The notes below the pieces were generated by a model. It was not told where the DNA came from. It saw nothing but the letters and a program-made list of their open reading frames with translations, and made no database searches. Made by a program: the position numbers and the translations under genes. Below, piece by piece: positions 28,356-37,638 of a stretch of 64,000 nucleotides of DNA; position 1 is the first letter of the stretch, and each line of letters starts with the position of its first letter. Source of the DNA: Pseudovibrio denitrificans JCM 12308 (lineage in GTDB: Bacteria > Pseudomonadota > Alphaproteobacteria > Rhizobiales > Stappiaceae); the NCBI RefSeq assembly GCF_001310815.1, contig NZ_BAZK01000007.1, positions 186,001 to 250,000 on the forward strand. Reading direction: 5' to 3'.

Positions 28356-29180
28356 CTATAGGTTCGCTAAACTGCCGAAGCGGTTTGCTTGCCTGTTTTC
28401 CAGTCGGCCTGGTCTTGAAGGCTTGTTCAGATACCGGATGTTGGACTTCCGGCGTTCCTGAGCAGCTTTTATCTTCTTGCTCAGCTGAATGTGTATGATC
28501 TCCAACAGCAAGCCAAAGGCCATCGCAAAGTAGACGTAACCCTTGTTGATGTGGATCTCGAAGCCCTCAGCCATAAGAAGACCGCCAAGCAGAACAAGGA
28601 ACAGCAGGGCCAGAGCTTTCAGGCCGGGGTGCTTTGTCACCAGTCGGTTGATCGCACCCGCCATCAGCACCATGAAGACCGCTGAGGCCAAAATTGCCGC
28701 AACCATGATGGGCAGGTCATCCGTCAGGCCAACAGCGGTGATCACCGAGTCCATGGAGAACACGGCGTCCATTGCCACGATCTGCAGCAACACAACCGTC
28801 AGGCCGTTTGCCAGGTGAGGGGCATGATCGGTCTCAGTCACCAACAAAAGATGCTTCAGCTCAGACACGCTCTTGGCCAGCAGAAAGGCACCACCGCCGA
28901 TCAGGATCAGATCTCGACCACTGATATCAACGGTGCTGACTTGAAACAGCGAGTAGGTGAGCGACATCACCCAGCTGATGGAGAACACAAGCCCAACACG
29001 GGCAAGCACGGCCAGACCGATACCAAGGTTTCTGGCAATTGCACGTTGATGCACGGGAAGGCGTTCACACAGAACGGAAATGAACACGACGTTGTCGACG
29101 CCCAAAATCAGCTCTAGTCCGAACAGGGTGAGAAAGATTAGCCAAACCTCTGGCTCAAGAAGAAGCTCTATCATCGGCAA
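28356..29180 (-). CDS. TerC-family membrane protein
   Basis: 274 residues with seven predicted helices. The family hallmark ELILGVDNVVFISVL is at about residues 23-37, and MDAVFSMDSVITAVGL at about 136-151; both carry the acidic residues conserved in TerC. Family members are linked to manganese export and to metal loading of exported proteins. The C-terminus is a basic tail (KKIKAAQERRKS). I looked for a manganese riboswitch in the 306 bases upstream and could not find its core sequence. Confidence 0.9.
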   Translation of the reverse strand: MPMIELLLEPEVWLIFLTLFGLELILGVDNVVFISVLCERLPVHQRAIARNLGIGLAVLARVGLVFSISWVMSLTYSLFQVSTVDISGRDLILIGGGAFLLAKSVSELKHLLLVTETDHAPHLANGLTVVLLQIVAMDAVFSMDSVITAVGLTDDLPIMVAAILASAVFMVLMAGAINRLVTKHPGLKALALLFLVLLGGLLMAEGFEIHINKGYVYFAMAFGLLLEIIHIQLSKKIKAAQERRKSNIRYLNKPSRPGRLENRQANRFGSLANL

Positions 29181-29486
29181 GGCTCCTGTTGCAGGACCTC
29201 ACCGGTGCACGGTCGACCACCAGAAGCGTCGTCCATTGTTTTTTGTACCTCGACAAAGGAAGATAGCGATCATGTGCTGGCCCATTGGCTATCACCTATT
29301 GCTTCACTCGCCAGCGCCGGACATTTTGACGGAAATCCTATCAGTCATAAATAAGTGTAAATACGTAGTTGGCGACTGTAGAATTTTTGGTAATGAAGAC
29401 CAGTGGTGAGTCAAACGACTGGCAATCTGCGAGAAGCATCGTTGGAATAGCACTATTCCGATTACGAAAAGACCAATGGAACCAAC
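29181..29486. other. Divergent intergenic region between TerC and Crp-like genes
   Basis: About 306 bases with promoters expected on both strands. I see no gene. CCAGT and ACTGG form a short 5-bp inverted repeat at about 29400-29422 just upstream of the Crp-like gene, too weak to call an operator. Confidence 0.5.
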
Positions 29487-30032
29487 ATGCAAGAGCTGCA
29501 GCATAAGTTGATGGAGTACCTGCGCCCGGACGTGACGCGAGTTGAGTTGGGCCGAAAAGCCTCTCTGCTTGATCAGGGGGAGGTGAGCCGGAAACTGCAC
29601 TTCGTGGAAGCCGGATGTCTGCGTCTCTATTACGTTGATGAGGAAGGCGAAGACGTCACCCTGTTCTTCTTCATGGAAGGGGAAATGGTTGCGTCGTTTG
29701 AGAGCTTCCTAAATGCTGAAGCCAGCGAGTTTGGCATTGAAGCCGTGGTGCCGACAGTTGTTCAAGTGGTTGAAAAAGACAGCGTTTTCAAAGCGCTTGA
29801 TGAAAATCCAGAGTTCCGCAATCTCACCTTTGATATTCTCATCGCTCGTTTGGCATCCTACCAGCGTTTGTTCCTCAACACGATCAGGTTCAGCCCGCAA
29901 AAGCGCTATGAGGAGCTGGTGAAGTCCAATCCCAAGCTCTTTGAAACGGTGCCTCAGCACTACATCGCGTCTTATCTGGGTGTCACGCCGGTCTCTCTCA
30001 GCCGCATTCGGAAAAAGTATGAAAGGCGTTAA
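29487..30032 (+). CDS. Crp/Fnr-family regulator
   Basis: 181 residues: a cyclic-nucleotide-binding-like domain (GRKASLLDQGEVSRKLHFVE, then FFFMEGEMVASFES) and a short C-terminal DNA-binding part (YIASYLGVTPVSLSRIRKKY). No N-terminal Cys cluster is present, so it is not an oxygen-sensing FNR. It is 66 bases upstream of a flavin oxidoreductase gene in the same direction and may control it. Confidence 0.85.
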   Translation: MQELQHKLMEYLRPDVTRVELGRKASLLDQGEVSRKLHFVEAGCLRLYYVDEEGEDVTLFFFMEGEMVASFESFLNAEASEFGIEAVVPTVVQVVEKDSVFKALDENPEFRNLTFDILIARLASYQRLFLNTIRFSPQKRYEELVKSNPKLFETVPQHYIASYLGVTPVSLSRIRKKYERR

Positions 30033-30098
30033 CAAAGGATAACGCGGTTTGCTGCTGCTCCAGTCTAGTTTTGCGAAAAAACAAGAGAGGAGCAAAAC

Positions 30099-30711
30099 AT
30101 GCGCGTCCTAATCGTCTTCAATCACCCTTATGAGGGCAGCTACTGCAACGCAGTGCTCGGTTCTGTCATGAAAGGGCTGCTCAGCAATGATCATGAGGTG
30201 GATCTGATCCATCTGGACAAGGATGAGTTTGATCCGGTGATGAGATCGAAAGATCTGAAAGCCTTCGTTTCTGCCAGAACTCAACCGCAACAATCCGCTG
30301 AGTTGCTGGACCCGCAAGTGCAGAACTACAAAGAGCGCCTGCAACGGGCTGAGCATATCATCTTCATCTTCCCAATCTGGTGGGAGCTGATGCCTGCGCT
30401 CACCAAAGTTCATCGACAAAGTGATCTTTCCCGGCATTGCCTATGACTACAACGAGCACGGCACCCGCATGCTCTGCAAACTCTCTGGCTTGCGTGGTGT
30501 CACCATGATTACCACCATGAACACCCCAAGCATCGCCTATCGCCTGATCTTCGGCAATGCGATCAAGAAAGCTCTGCTGACCGGCACTTTCTGGAAGATG
30601 GGCGTGAAGAACCGCAACTGGATTAACCTGACTTACGTGAAGTTCTGCAAGGAAAGCAAACGTAAGAAATGGCTCTCTGAGATCCAACGCAGCATGGCCA
30701 AGCTTGCGTGA
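30099..30711 (+). CDS. NAD(P)H quinone oxidoreductase, flavodoxin-like fold (frameshift)
   Basis: Flavin-dependent quinone reductase of the NQO/MdaB type. The N-terminus MRVLIVFNHPYEGSY is the FMN or FAD phosphate-binding region, and IFIFPIWWELMPAL is the conserved active-site strand and loop. The frame breaks near 30405-30408. The remaining part (FIDKVIFPGIAYDY and a family-like C-terminal helix) continues in another frame. The family usually has LLKGFIDRV here, so either two bases are missing or one is extra. Total about 204 residues. GAGGAG lies upstream of the start. Confidence 0.85.
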
Positions 30712-30823
30712 TGGTGTTGGGCCTGCCTCACGCGCTTTCGGGGTGCTATGTCGCATTGTGCAACCTGAGGTGAATCTTGGTATGATGGCTCTATAGTTTT
30801 GATTTTATTTTACGGAGGTAATT

Positions 30824-31324
30824 ATGACTGCTCAGGAAACAAAGCTGCTTCTGGTGTGCGGAAAGATTGCCTCTGGTAAATCCACTTTGCTGGCTCATCT
30901 GGTGAAAGACCACCGTGCAGTGCTGATCAGTGAGGATCACTGGAACGCAACGCTCTTTCCTGATGAGCTGAAAACGCTGGAAGATTACGTCAAATATTCC
31001 GCCCGCCTACGGCAGGCAATTGGTCCGCACATTGTCAGCTTGCTTCAGCATGGGGTTTCTGTTGCGCTGGATTTTCCCGCCAACACGATGCGCAATCGCA
31101 AATGGCTGAAGAGCTTGTTTGAAGCCGCCAACGTTGCCCACGAGCTGCATTATCTTTCTGTACCCGATGAGGTATGTAAAGCGCGTTTATGGGTGCGCAA
31201 TGAGGCTGGTGAACATCAGTTCACGGTGAGCGAAGAGCAGTTTGAGCAGTTCACCAAATACTTTGAAGCGCCAATGGTGGACGAAGGCTTCAACGTGATC
31301 CTGCACGACTTTCAGGCTGCCTGA
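30824..31324 (+). CDS. P-loop ATPase/kinase of AAA_33 type
   Basis: 166 residues with a Walker A motif GKIASGKST (residues 13-21) at the start, and a lid-like region with Arg residues (CKARLWVRN). Proteins of this group are small nucleotide-dependent kinases of unknown substrate, similar to zeta-toxin or chloramphenicol phosphotransferase folds. It is preceded by a good GGAGG and followed by a terminator hairpin, so it is probably a single-gene unit. No toxin-antitoxin partner is seen. Confidence 0.82.
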   Translation: MTAQETKLLLVCGKIASGKSTLLAHLVKDHRAVLISEDHWNATLFPDELKTLEDYVKYSARLRQAIGPHIVSLLQHGVSVALDFPANTMRNRKWLKSLFEAANVAHELHYLSVPDEVCKARLWVRNEAGEHQFTVSEEQFEQFTKYFEAPMVDEGFNVILHDFQAA

Positions 31325-31330
31325 TGAGAA

Positions 31331-31353
31331 GGCCCCTCAACGAGTGAGGGGCC
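31331..31353 (+). terminator. Hairpin after the AAA_33 gene
   Basis: GGCCCCTCA and TGAGGGGCC form a perfect 9-bp stem with a 5-base loop (ACGAG), 7 bases after the stop. The T run is weak (AGTTTGC), so it may be an intrinsic terminator of reduced strength or serve both convergent genes. Confidence 0.65.
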
Positions 31354-31438
31354 AGTTTGCAAAAGCCGTTTTTGGGGTTGATTTTCCCTCCTGCCTCGTG
31401 GTGCTGGAGGGGCGACTTTCACGTTGGTGTTGGAGTGC

Positions 31439-32059
31439 CTAAGCGGTCACTTCCAGTGCTGGCGCAGGTGTAGCTGGTGCTTTGCCCCAACGCATGGAAG
31501 CTTCAGCAATACGCTTGCCAAAGGATTCTGCTGTGCGGTGGTCTGCGTTTGGAGGCGCCACCTCTGGTCCTTCATCCACGTTAGCCTGAGCCATCATGCC
31601 CTGATACGCGCCGAGGCGGTTGATGGAATCTGCGGTGCTGGTGCTGGAGTTATTGCCCGGCTCATCGTTGGCACCCACCCAGATCATGCCATGCTGCGCG
31701 GCAAAAACGGACATCTGGATGATGGTGCTCTGCTTGTCACCTGCTGGGGAGGCGGAAACCGTAAAGCCCGCTGCTAGCTTGTTCTGCCAGCCGCGGTGCA
31801 TCCAGATTTGACCGGTAGCGTCCATGAACATCTTAAACGGCCCGCTGACAGAGCCCAGATAGGTCGGTGAGCCGAAGATGATGGCGTCTGCATTGTCCAA
31901 AATGGTGAAATCATTATTCAGGCCAGTGACATCCACCAGAACGCCATCCGCGCCTTCAATGGTATTGATGCCGTTTACAACGGACTTTGCCAGTGTCTCG
32001 GTGTGACCAAAACCGGAGTGATACGCAACAGCGACAGAAACTCTCTTATCCTGCATCAT
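31439..32059 (-). CDS. Flavodoxin-fold NAD(P)H oxidoreductase (WrbA-like)
   Basis: 206 residues. YHSGFGHTETLAKSV near the N-terminus is the FMN phosphate-binding loop, and FGSPTYLGSVSGPFKMFMD matches the FMN-contact region of WrbA and related NADPH-dependent FMN reductases. The C-terminus is extended by about 25 residues rich in Ala and Pro. It diverges from a LysR gene over 87 bases that hold an inverted repeat, so the two probably form a regulated pair. Confidence 0.85.
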   Translation of the reverse strand: MMQDKRVSVAVAYHSGFGHTETLAKSVVNGINTIEGADGVLVDVTGLNNDFTILDNADAIIFGSPTYLGSVSGPFKMFMDATGQIWMHRGWQNKLAAGFTVSASPAGDKQSTIIQMSVFAAQHGMIWVGANDEPGNNSSTSTADSINRLGAYQGMMAQANVDEGPEVAPPNADHRTAESFGKRIAEASMRWGKAPATPAPALEVTA

Positions 32060-32115
32060 TTGTTCCTTTGAAAGTGAGAGTGCGTGTTCTGCCGAAACAT
32101 GAGGGGCTGGCTTAA

Positions 32116-32137
32116 TGAATTCAAATGCATTAATTCA
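32116..32137. promoter_or_regulatory. LysR-type operator between the WrbA-like gene and lysR
   Basis: TGAATT and AATTCA form a 6-bp inverted repeat with a 10-base spacer, in the range of LysR binding sites. It lies between the divergent oxidoreductase (start 32059) and lysR (start 32147). It is 10 bases upstream of the preferred lysR start, so autorepression is plausible. Confidence 0.6.
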
Positions 32138-32146
32138 ATAAGAACT

Positions 32147-33058
32147 ATGCAGAAAATGAATTATTTGGGCCTCGATGGCCGCGCTCTGATGATGTTGAAG
32201 TTGATCCATGAAACCGGATCAGTGACGCAGGCTGCCCAGATGATGGGGGTGAACCAATCCACCGTCAGTCATGGTTTGGAGCGGGTGCGCGGTCTTTTGG
32301 GAGACCCACTGTTCGTCAAGGCTGGCCGCAATGTGGTGCCAACAGAGCGCATGGATGCGCTCCTGCCCATGGTCGAGGAACTGCTGCAAACGCTGGCGCT
32401 GATAGGAGAGCCTTCCAGCTTTGATCCGTCCACTGCGTCCAACCGCTTCGTGATTGACTGCCGTGACGAAGACCATAATCTGCTGATCCCCTCTGTTATC
32501 AAGCGGTTGCGCAAAGAAGCGCCCAACGTCACGCTCCGCTGCCGCCTGTCTCATCGTCATGAGGTGGCCTCGCTGGTGGATGGAGAGGCTGACCTGCTGT
32601 TCACGCCGCTGCCCCCACCGGACTCCCATGAGTTTGTCGCGCAGACGCTGTTTGAGGATGAGTTCGTGGTGTTCTACGACCCCATCACTCGCGATGCCCC
32701 TGATACGCTGGAGAAATATGTTGCCGCTCCACACGCCAACATGCTGGTGACGGCTGATGAGGTGACGTTCATTGACCGTGCTTTGGCTGAGTTGGGCCAC
32801 AAACGCCAAACGGTTTACTCCGCTCCCAGCTTCAACGCTCTTGCGGCCACATTGCCGGGCACAGATCTGATCGCCACCATGCCCCGCAAGCTGATCTGCG
32901 GGGGTATTAAATCTGGCCTTGCCTCCTGCAAGTGCCCGGTGCCCGTCGTTGATGTCGGCATCAGCGCCATCTGGCACATCCGCAACCGCACTTCCCCCGC
33001 ACACAAATGGTTCCGCGACCTCGTGGTCTCAGAAGCTCAGGCACGGTTTGGAAGTTAA
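32147..33058 (+). CDS. LysR-family regulator
   Basis: 303 residues. The winged helix-turn-helix is at the N-terminus (ALMMLKLIHETGSVTQAAQ, NQSTVSHGLERV), followed by an effector domain of the standard size. In-frame upstream codons overlap a palindrome, so the ATG at 32147 is preferred; the ATG at 32156 is equally possible. It is divergent from the WrbA-like gene and is its likely regulator. Its stop codon overlaps the stop of the convergent AraC gene. Confidence 0.88.
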   Translation: MQKMNYLGLDGRALMMLKLIHETGSVTQAAQMMGVNQSTVSHGLERVRGLLGDPLFVKAGRNVVPTERMDALLPMVEELLQTLALIGEPSSFDPSTASNRFVIDCRDEDHNLLIPSVIKRLRKEAPNVTLRCRLSHRHEVASLVDGEADLLFTPLPPPDSHEFVAQTLFEDEFVVFYDPITRDAPDTLEKYVAAPHANMLVTADEVTFIDRALAELGHKRQTVYSAPSFNALAATLPGTDLIATMPRKLICGGIKSGLASCKCPVPVVDVGISAIWHIRNRTSPAHKWFRDLVVSEAQARFGS

Positions 33059-33998
33059 GTTCTCCCACCATTCCTCCGAAATGTTCCCGGCCCTACACCA
33101 AAGCGTTTTTTGAAGAGTTTGGAGAAGGAGGGGAGGGAGTTGTAGCCGCAGCGGCTGGCGATTTCTTCGCTGCTGAGGTTGGTATCGGTCAGCAGGCTGC
33201 GGGCCCGCATCAGGCGCCAGTCGCGAACGTACTCCATGGGCGGCTTGCCGACGTAGCGGATGAAGTGGCGGGCAAAGCTGGCCCGCGACATGCCCGCGAT
33301 CTCTGCCAGATGTGTGACTTGCCAGTTCTGCTCCGGCGCACGGTGGATCTCCGTAATGGCGCGGGATAGGGACTTATCTCCCAAGGCTGCAATGAATCCA
33401 GCCTGTGCATCTTTGCTGGGACGGGCGCTGAGTGTTCGCGTGCTTTGAATGACGATGGTCTCAATCAACCGGTTCAGGATCGCGCTGGACCCTTGCCCGT
33501 TGAAGTTGGCTTCCAGCGCAATGAGTTTGAGCGTTGCGGCCAGCCACGGCTCAGACCCCAGATCCTGCAGGCGAAGCTTAAAGAGGTGGGCAGACTGGAG
33601 AGAATAGGGTGATCCAACTCTTCATCAAACTGGCAGAATCCACAGAACAGGGAGGTGGTGTCAGCCCCTTCGCCAACATGCAAGCATCCATCGCGCAAGG
33701 CGCCGTTAGTGAGGAGTTCACCCAGCCCAACCGAAGGTAAAACGGGGTCTGATTTGATCATCTGTGCTGCGCCATTGGGGATCAGCGCCACGTCGCCTTC
33801 CTCCAGATACACCGGCGGCTCACCCTCCATGCAAAGCCAGCAGGAACCGCGTAGGACAAGGTGAAACCGGATGCGCCGTTGCTCTGTCGGAATAGCGATA
33901 GAGAAGTCTCCGGCAAAGTGCGTTCTGAAGTAAGTATCACTTGAGATCCGCAGTCCGGTGAAAATCTCCGAGAGGATGTCGTTTCTATTCATTTCCAT
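33055..33998 (-). CDS. AraC-family regulator (one-base frameshift)
   Basis: About 314 residues after repair. The N-terminal part is a cupin-like sensing domain (RIRFHLVLRGSCWLCMEGE, YLEEGDVALIP). The C-terminal AraC domain has two helix-turn-helix units (VTHLAEIAGMSRASFARHF, SSEEIASRCGYNSLPSFSK). One C missing from a four-C run near 33590 (coding strand) breaks the frame in the linker. It diverges from the LysE gene, 95 bases away, and may control it. Confidence 0.87.
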
Positions 33999-34093
33999 GG
34001 CAATTGAGCGTTTTGAATAATAAAGAGAGATGCACAGACATTATGTTGGCGGCGCGAACCTGTCAAAGCTTGGGTCACAAAAAGGAGTCTTCC

Positions 34094-34698
34094 ATGAGCT
34101 TTGAAAGTGCCCTCGCCTGATGGGCTTTGCTTTTGTTATGTCCATCTCACCTGGTCCGGGCAACTTCCTGCTGCTGGCTTCGGGTGCAAACTTCGGGTTC
34201 AGCCGGTCTTTGCCATTGGTGTTTGGCATCAGCCTCGGGTTTCTCTCCATGGTGTTTGGCGTCGGCGTTGGGCTTGGACAAGTGCTTGCTGAGTTCCCGG
34301 TTCTCTACACCGCATTGAGGGTTGCCTGCGCTGCTTATGTTTTGTGGCTGGCGCTCAAGATTGGCCGTAGCCGTGCGCTTGGTCCAGGGGAAACGGAAAA
34401 AATGGCTGCGCCGATTTCCTTCGTGCAGGCGTCTCTGTTTCAGTTGCTCAACCCCAAAGCATGGGCGGTGGCGCTGATTGTGACTGTTTCCTACACCAGC
34501 GCAGAGAGCTACATGACCAGCCTGTTGTTGCTCATTGCCGTCTTTGCGGTGGTGAACATTCCCAGTATCAGCGTATGGGCGCTATCTGGCTCAGCCCTGC
34601 GCAACTTGCTCGCTAAAGGCAATAGGATTGCGGTGTTCAACATCGGCATGGCCCTGCTTTTGATCGCCAGCATGGCGCCTATGCTGCTGATGAACTAA
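34094..34698 (+). CDS. LysE-family exporter (one-base frameshift near the start)
   Basis: Amino-acid or homoserine-lactone exporter of the LysE/RhtB family with about six membrane helices. The family motif MSISPGPGNFLLLASGA occurs near the N-terminus. The true start is the ATG at 34094, with AGGAG 8 bases upstream. The frame closes after 8 codons because one C is missing near 34117 (GCCTGATGG for GCCCTGATGG). Repaired length 201 residues. The context is the same as in the RND gene. It is divergent from the AraC gene and followed by DUF488 after 34 bases. Confidence 0.9.
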
Positions 34699-34732
34699 AC
34701 CATACTAAGAACCTTGTGCCCGAGAGACGACC

Positions 34733-35173
34733 ATGAGCAACCTGACCACAATCGGCTTCACCAAAACCACCGCAGAAAACTTCTTTGGCCGCTTGCAAGA
34801 AGCGAGCGTGAAGAAGGTGATTGATGTGCGACTGAACAACACCTCTCAACTGGCTGGCTTTGCCAAGTCCAATGATCTCTCCTTCTTTCTAGAGGCCATT
34901 GGCGGCATAGGCTATGAGCATCAACCTCTGTTGGCGCCTGATCAGGATATGTTCAAGGCCTTCAAAAAGGAAAAGGGTGACTGGACCATCTTCAAAGACC
35001 GGTTCATGGGCCTGCTTTCTGAGCGCAAGGTGGAGAGCAAGTTCAAGGCAGACATGTTTGATGACGCCTGCCTTCTATGCTCTGAAAACCTCCCCCACGA
35101 ATGCCACCGCTCCCTCGTCGCCGACTACCTCAACAGCCGCTGGGGCGGGGCACTGCAGGTGAAGCATTTGTGA
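34733..35173 (+). CDS. DUF488 family protein
   Basis: 146 residues. It starts with the family pattern TIGFTKTTAENFFGRL and contains VIDVRLNN, and ends with ENLPHECHRSLVADYLN, the conserved Cys-His-Arg region. Structures of the family are known, but its function is not. It may be cotranscribed with the LysE gene. Confidence 0.82.
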   Translation: MSNLTTIGFTKTTAENFFGRLQEASVKKVIDVRLNNTSQLAGFAKSNDLSFFLEAIGGIGYEHQPLLAPDQDMFKAFKKEKGDWTIFKDRFMGLLSERKVESKFKADMFDDACLLCSENLPHECHRSLVADYLNSRWGGALQVKHL

Positions 35174-35296
35174 GGTCAGGAATGCGAGCTGATTTGAGAT
35201 TCTACTTATGCAGTTGTAGATGCCGTGAAATGAGAATCGATTTCCTCGCATTGCAAACGATGAAGAAAATTTATCCAAAACTCCAAAAATAAAACT

Positions 35297-35311
35297 TGAT
35301 TATATAACTCA
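35297..35311 (+). promoter_or_regulatory. Possible RirA-type iron box before the TonB receptor
   Basis: TGATTATATAACTCA fits TGA-N9-TCA, the core of the iron-responsive box used by RirA in alphaproteobacteria. It lies 62 bases upstream of the TonB-dependent receptor start. A match to such a short core occurs often by chance, so the context of an iron-type receptor is the main support. Confidence 0.45.
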
Positions 35312-35372
35312 TGTTTTATAGGTAGAGGGCAGCCGCAAGCCAATACCTCTTTCTATAAACATCGGTAAAATA

Positions 35373-37592
35373 ATGAAGTTCTCTCCAATGATGGAGCAGG
35401 CTTGCAGCACCTTTGTGCTTGTCGCCTGCACCCTCTCTCTATCTGTGCATTCTGCTCAAGCTCAATCCAGCAAAACAAAAGACGGCGAAGATGCAGAAAC
35501 GCTGGATCCGATTGTGGTGACGGGTGCCGCGGACAACAAAGACACGATTGCTCAGTCTGAAATCAGCAGTGACCTTATTGATCGCACGCAGTCTGCTACG
35601 ATCCCGGGTTTGCTTTCCAGCCTTCCTGGCATTGAGTTGATTGGTAATAGTCGTGTGCAAGGACAGTCCATCAACATAATGGGTTTTGGTGACTCTGAAG
35701 ATATTGAAATCACTATTGATGGTGCGCAGAAGTCCTTTGAAAAATACCAGCAGGGTTCCGTCTTTATTGACCCTGAACTGCTGAAGGTCATCGATATCAC
35801 TAAGGGCACGTTTTCTGCTGAAAAGTATGGTGCGTTTGGTGGTTCGGTTGAAATGACCACGAAAGCTGCTTCGGATATGCTGCGTGATGGTCAGTCTTAT
35901 GGTGCCTTTGCTAAAGTCGGTTTTGCTTCCAATGGCAATGAACTTGTGAAATCTGCAGCAACCTATGCTCGTTCTGAAGAGCAGGGGTTTGAGGTTCTGA
36001 TCGCAGGTACCCATCGTTCCAATGATGATTACTCTGTCGCTGGTAATGATGAAGAACTCGCGCTTTCAGCGGGCAACTTGTTGACCGGGCACTTTAAGGC
36101 AAGCTTGGAACGGGAAGATCATTTCTTCGAGTTGAGCGGGATCCATTCTTACAGCGATGATTACAAGCCCTGGGCTGCACGGCGTGGTTTGATCACCGCA
36201 TCAGATTGGTCCTTGAACAAGTACGGTTCTTTTGATGAGTACCTGAAAACGCAGGCCGTTGATCGTGAAATGAAGGACACGTCAATCAGCGGGACCTATG
36301 AGTACAATCCTGACAGTGAGCTGATTGATCTGGAGTTCGAGGTGTCATACTCCAAAACCGCGCAGCACGACACACGCCGCGTTCCAGTTACTGACCCGGA
36401 CTACAGTGCTGGGCTTTATGTTGGCGGTGATGACAGCACGTTGGATTACTCCATCTACAAGCTGGATCTTAAAAACACCTCCGTTTTCAACTGGGGTGAT
36501 TTTGAAAACACATTGAAATACGGCGTGCAGCTGCGTCATGAAGTTCGTGACAGCATGGCTTTCAAGAAGAGTTATGTTGGACGACCGGAGTATAATGATG
36601 GCCGACTACAGCCCTACAACATCCCGAGTGGGACGCAGACAATTTGGTCTGCCTGGGGGGAATACACGCTCGGTTATGGCGCGCTCGAACTAACACCAGG
36701 CTTGCGCTACGACTACATTCACTCAAAGGGTGAAGCCAATCTGGCAACGAAGTATAACAACCCGGCGATGAACCATGATTACGGCACTGTAGAGCGTTTC
36801 GGGTTCTCTCCAAGCATCAGCGCAGTTTACTCTCTCACGCCTAACATCAAACTCTTCGGGGACTATGCATACAAGCTGCGCGCGCCCCTGATTGATGAGT
36901 TTTATGATGTTGGCAGCACCCGCGCCACAGCAACGCAGCTGCAAAATGAGCGTGTTTCTGCCAAGCGTATCGGTGTAGCTTCCACCTTCAAAGATGTTTT
37001 GCTCGAAAACGATACGGTTAAGGCGCGTGTGGCAGTTTACCGAAACGATGTCTCTAACAACATCTATCGTCTCCTGAGTGAAAACTCGAAGAAGTATGAT
37101 GATCCGGTTCCAACCTATGGCAACCTCGCGGGTTATTATACTCAGGGTTTTGAAGCGGAGCTTTATTACGATAGCGAACGTTTCTTCGGCAGCATTGCTT
37201 TCTCCCGAATGCAGGGCAAGCATGATGGAACTTTGAAGGACGTTGATGCATCAACTGATCAGTATGTGTCTGAAGTCGCACCGACCAAGCTGGTCCTCAG
37301 TCTTGGTTACAAAGTGCCAGAAGCGGATATTGCGTTTGGCTGGAAAGGTCGTTTCGTCGATGAGCAGGTTAAAGTTCCGGACAATTACACCAGCCTTTAT
37401 AGCCCGAGTAAGGGCTATGCCGTCCACGATGTGTTCCTGACATGGACACCGCAGGAAGGTCGGTTCGCAGGGCTTGAGGCCCGGGCATCTATTGAGAACC
37501 TGTTCAATAAGAACTACCGGCCTTACTTCGCTGACGGGGCTGCACCAGATAAAGGCATAAATTTTAAAAGCTCAGTGAGCTACAAATTCTAA
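35373..37592 (+). CDS. TonB-dependent outer-membrane receptor, heme/iron type
   Basis: 739 residues. After a signal peptide ending near HSAQA, a TonB-box-like segment (DPIVVTGAADN, about residues 46-56) leads into the plug domain (IPGLLSSLPGIELIGNSRV). A 22-strand barrel follows, ending with VSYKF. FNKNYRPYFADG near the C-terminus is common in TonB-dependent heme or hemoglobin receptors, and the plug has the SVEMTTK region. The ligand is not certain. A TGA-N9-TCA motif lies upstream and a terminator follows. No periplasmic binding protein or ABC genes are near. Confidence 0.88.
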   Translation: MKFSPMMEQACSTFVLVACTLSLSVHSAQAQSSKTKDGEDAETLDPIVVTGAADNKDTIAQSEISSDLIDRTQSATIPGLLSSLPGIELIGNSRVQGQSINIMGFGDSEDIEITIDGAQKSFEKYQQGSVFIDPELLKVIDITKGTFSAEKYGAFGGSVEMTTKAASDMLRDGQSYGAFAKVGFASNGNELVKSAATYARSEEQGFEVLIAGTHRSNDDYSVAGNDEELALSAGNLLTGHFKASLEREDHFFELSGIHSYSDDYKPWAARRGLITASDWSLNKYGSFDEYLKTQAVDREMKDTSISGTYEYNPDSELIDLEFEVSYSKTAQHDTRRVPVTDPDYSAGLYVGGDDSTLDYSIYKLDLKNTSVFNWGDFENTLKYGVQLRHEVRDSMAFKKSYVGRPEYNDGRLQPYNIPSGTQTIWSAWGEYTLGYGALELTPGLRYDYIHSKGEANLATKYNNPAMNHDYGTVERFGFSPSISAVYSLTPNIKLFGDYAYKLRAPLIDEFYDVGSTRATATQLQNERVSAKRIGVASTFKDVLLENDTVKARVAVYRNDVSNNIYRLLSENSKKYDDPVPTYGNLAGYYTQGFEAELYYDSERFFGSIAFSRMQGKHDGTLKDVDASTDQYVSEVAPTKLVLSLGYKVPEADIAFGWKGRFVDEQVKVPDNYTSLYSPSKGYAVHDVFLTWTPQEGRFAGLEARASIENLFNKNYRPYFADGAAPDKGINFKSSVSYKF

Positions 37593-37600
37593 TTATTTGG

Positions 37601-37627
37601 AAAGCGGAGGTGTCGAGCCTCCGCTTT
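37601..37627 (+). terminator. Terminator between TonB receptor and ABC-F gene
   Basis: AAAGCGGAGG and CCTCCGCTTT form a perfect 10-bp stem with a 7-base loop. The T residues end the stem on the plus strand and the A residues open it, so it may stop transcripts from both convergent genes. Confidence 0.8.
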
Positions 37628-37638
37628 CTCGTTTGAGC

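Noticed and set aside
29181..29340. Manganese (yybP-ykoY) riboswitch before TerC
   Set aside because: The conserved core could not be found in the upstream sequence on the minus strand.
30824..31324. Zeta-type toxin of a toxin-antitoxin pair
   Set aside because: The P-loop kinase fold is similar, but no antitoxin gene is adjacent.
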